Position numbers and translations under genes: made by a program
Notes under the pieces: model-generated
Seen by the model: the letters and a program-made list of their open reading frames with translations, nothing else
What the model was told of the DNA's origin: nothing
The model's database searches: none
Source of the DNA: DATKEU01 sp036493295
GTDB lineage: Bacteria > Myxococcota_A > Polyangia > Fen-1088
DNA: 25,167 bases
Direction of reading: 5' to 3'
Assembly: GCA_036493295.1 (NCBI GenBank)
Contig: DASXQB010000131.1
Location: 1 to 25,167, forward strand
Shown: in pieces, positions 24,992 through 25,167 of the stretch
How the letters are laid out: every line of letters begins with the position of its first letter
Numbering within the stretch: the first letter of the stretch is position 1

Positions 24992-25167
24992 ATGAATCCT
25001 CTCTTTCGGCCTAGGCACAACACACTCGCGAACATCTCTTTGTTCGTGCTCGCGGCGGGCGCATTGGGAACGGTGGGCGGGTTGCTCCTTTACGTGCGGA
25101 CACCCTACGCACGCGGGATGCAGGATCCGATCGAACAGCCGATCCAGTTCGACCATCGGCACCACAC
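24992..25167 (+). CDS. Membrane-anchored multiheme cytochrome c, N-terminus only (alternative complex III ActA-like)
   Basis: Only the first 58 codons are in the window. The peptide starts MNPLFRPRHNTLANISLF, continues with one hydrophobic membrane anchor (about 15-39, VLAAGALGTVGGLLLYV), then RTPYARGMQDPIEQPIQFDHRHH. The IQFDHRHH ending matches the 'PxxFxHxHH' lead-in that precedes the first CxxCH haem sites in ActA, the pentahaem cytochrome of alternative complex III, and in related class III-type cytochromes. ActA normally heads the act operon, which passes electrons from quinol to cytochrome c or an oxidase. No CxxCH has been reached before the window ends, so the haem assignment is inferred. 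GAGG abuts the ATG with no normal ribosome-site spacing. Confidence 0.7.
   Translation, partial: MNPLFRPRHNTLANISLFVLAAGALGTVGGLLLYVRTPYARGMQDPIEQPIQFDHRHH

Overview
The window is very GC-rich and densely coded, with strong third-position G/C bias. It reads as chromosomal DNA of a Myxococcota-type (former Deltaproteobacteria) bacterium. The evidence is an nrdR-ribDE-ribBA-ribH-nusB block, a secreted protein with a MYXO-CTERM-like tail, an orphan M17 N-domain protein behind nusB, and the start of an alternative complex III-type cytochrome gene at the right edge. The genus cannot be fixed from the sequence alone.

Layout. 1-5108 (+): nrdR (5' end cut), riboflavin synthesis (ribD, ribE, ribBA with a degenerate GTP cyclohydrolase II half, ribH), nusB and a stand-alone peptidase M17 N-terminal domain. 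5161-9098 (+): xerD, scpA, scpB with long acidic extensions, and a divergent RsuA/RluB-type pseudouridine synthase. These are chromosome dimer resolution, condensin and ribosome genes. 9170-12553 (+): purH, purD, purE. 12563-15251 (+): a TsaC/Sua5-type protein, a DUF1015 protein and a TrmN6-like methyltransferase, closely spaced. 15277-16314 (+): a zinc-dependent medium-chain dehydrogenase. 16340-16780: a non-coding, nested palindromic element between convergent genes. 16777-18852 (-): mazG, a small conserved-looking hypothetical gene and an OmpA-family lipoprotein. 18915-22098 (+): phoH, a GAF/HD-GYP protein and ybeY; phoH and ybeY are commonly linked in bacteria. 22159-24847 (+): a GT4 glycosyltransferase and a secreted degenerate zincin-like protein. 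24992-end (+): the first 58 codons of a membrane-anchored multiheme cytochrome c.

Two signals are not explained by ordinary gene content. The first is the 441-bp element at 16340-16780. It has ~85-bp inverted ends and two inverted ~80-bp hairpin units whose arms are conserved while their loops differ. The second is a recurrent TAnnnT-like hexamer 6 or 7 bases before the start codons of six genes without a Shine-Dalgarno sequence (purH, the dehydrogenase, the 98-residue gene, mazG, the HD-GYP gene and a TTG of the zincin gene). This is the expected signature of leaderless transcripts. Several proteins are also degenerate or extended variants of known families: RibBA, the RluB-like enzyme, the zincin, ScpB and HD-GYP.

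No tRNA, rRNA, CRISPR array, transposase or phage gene was seen.
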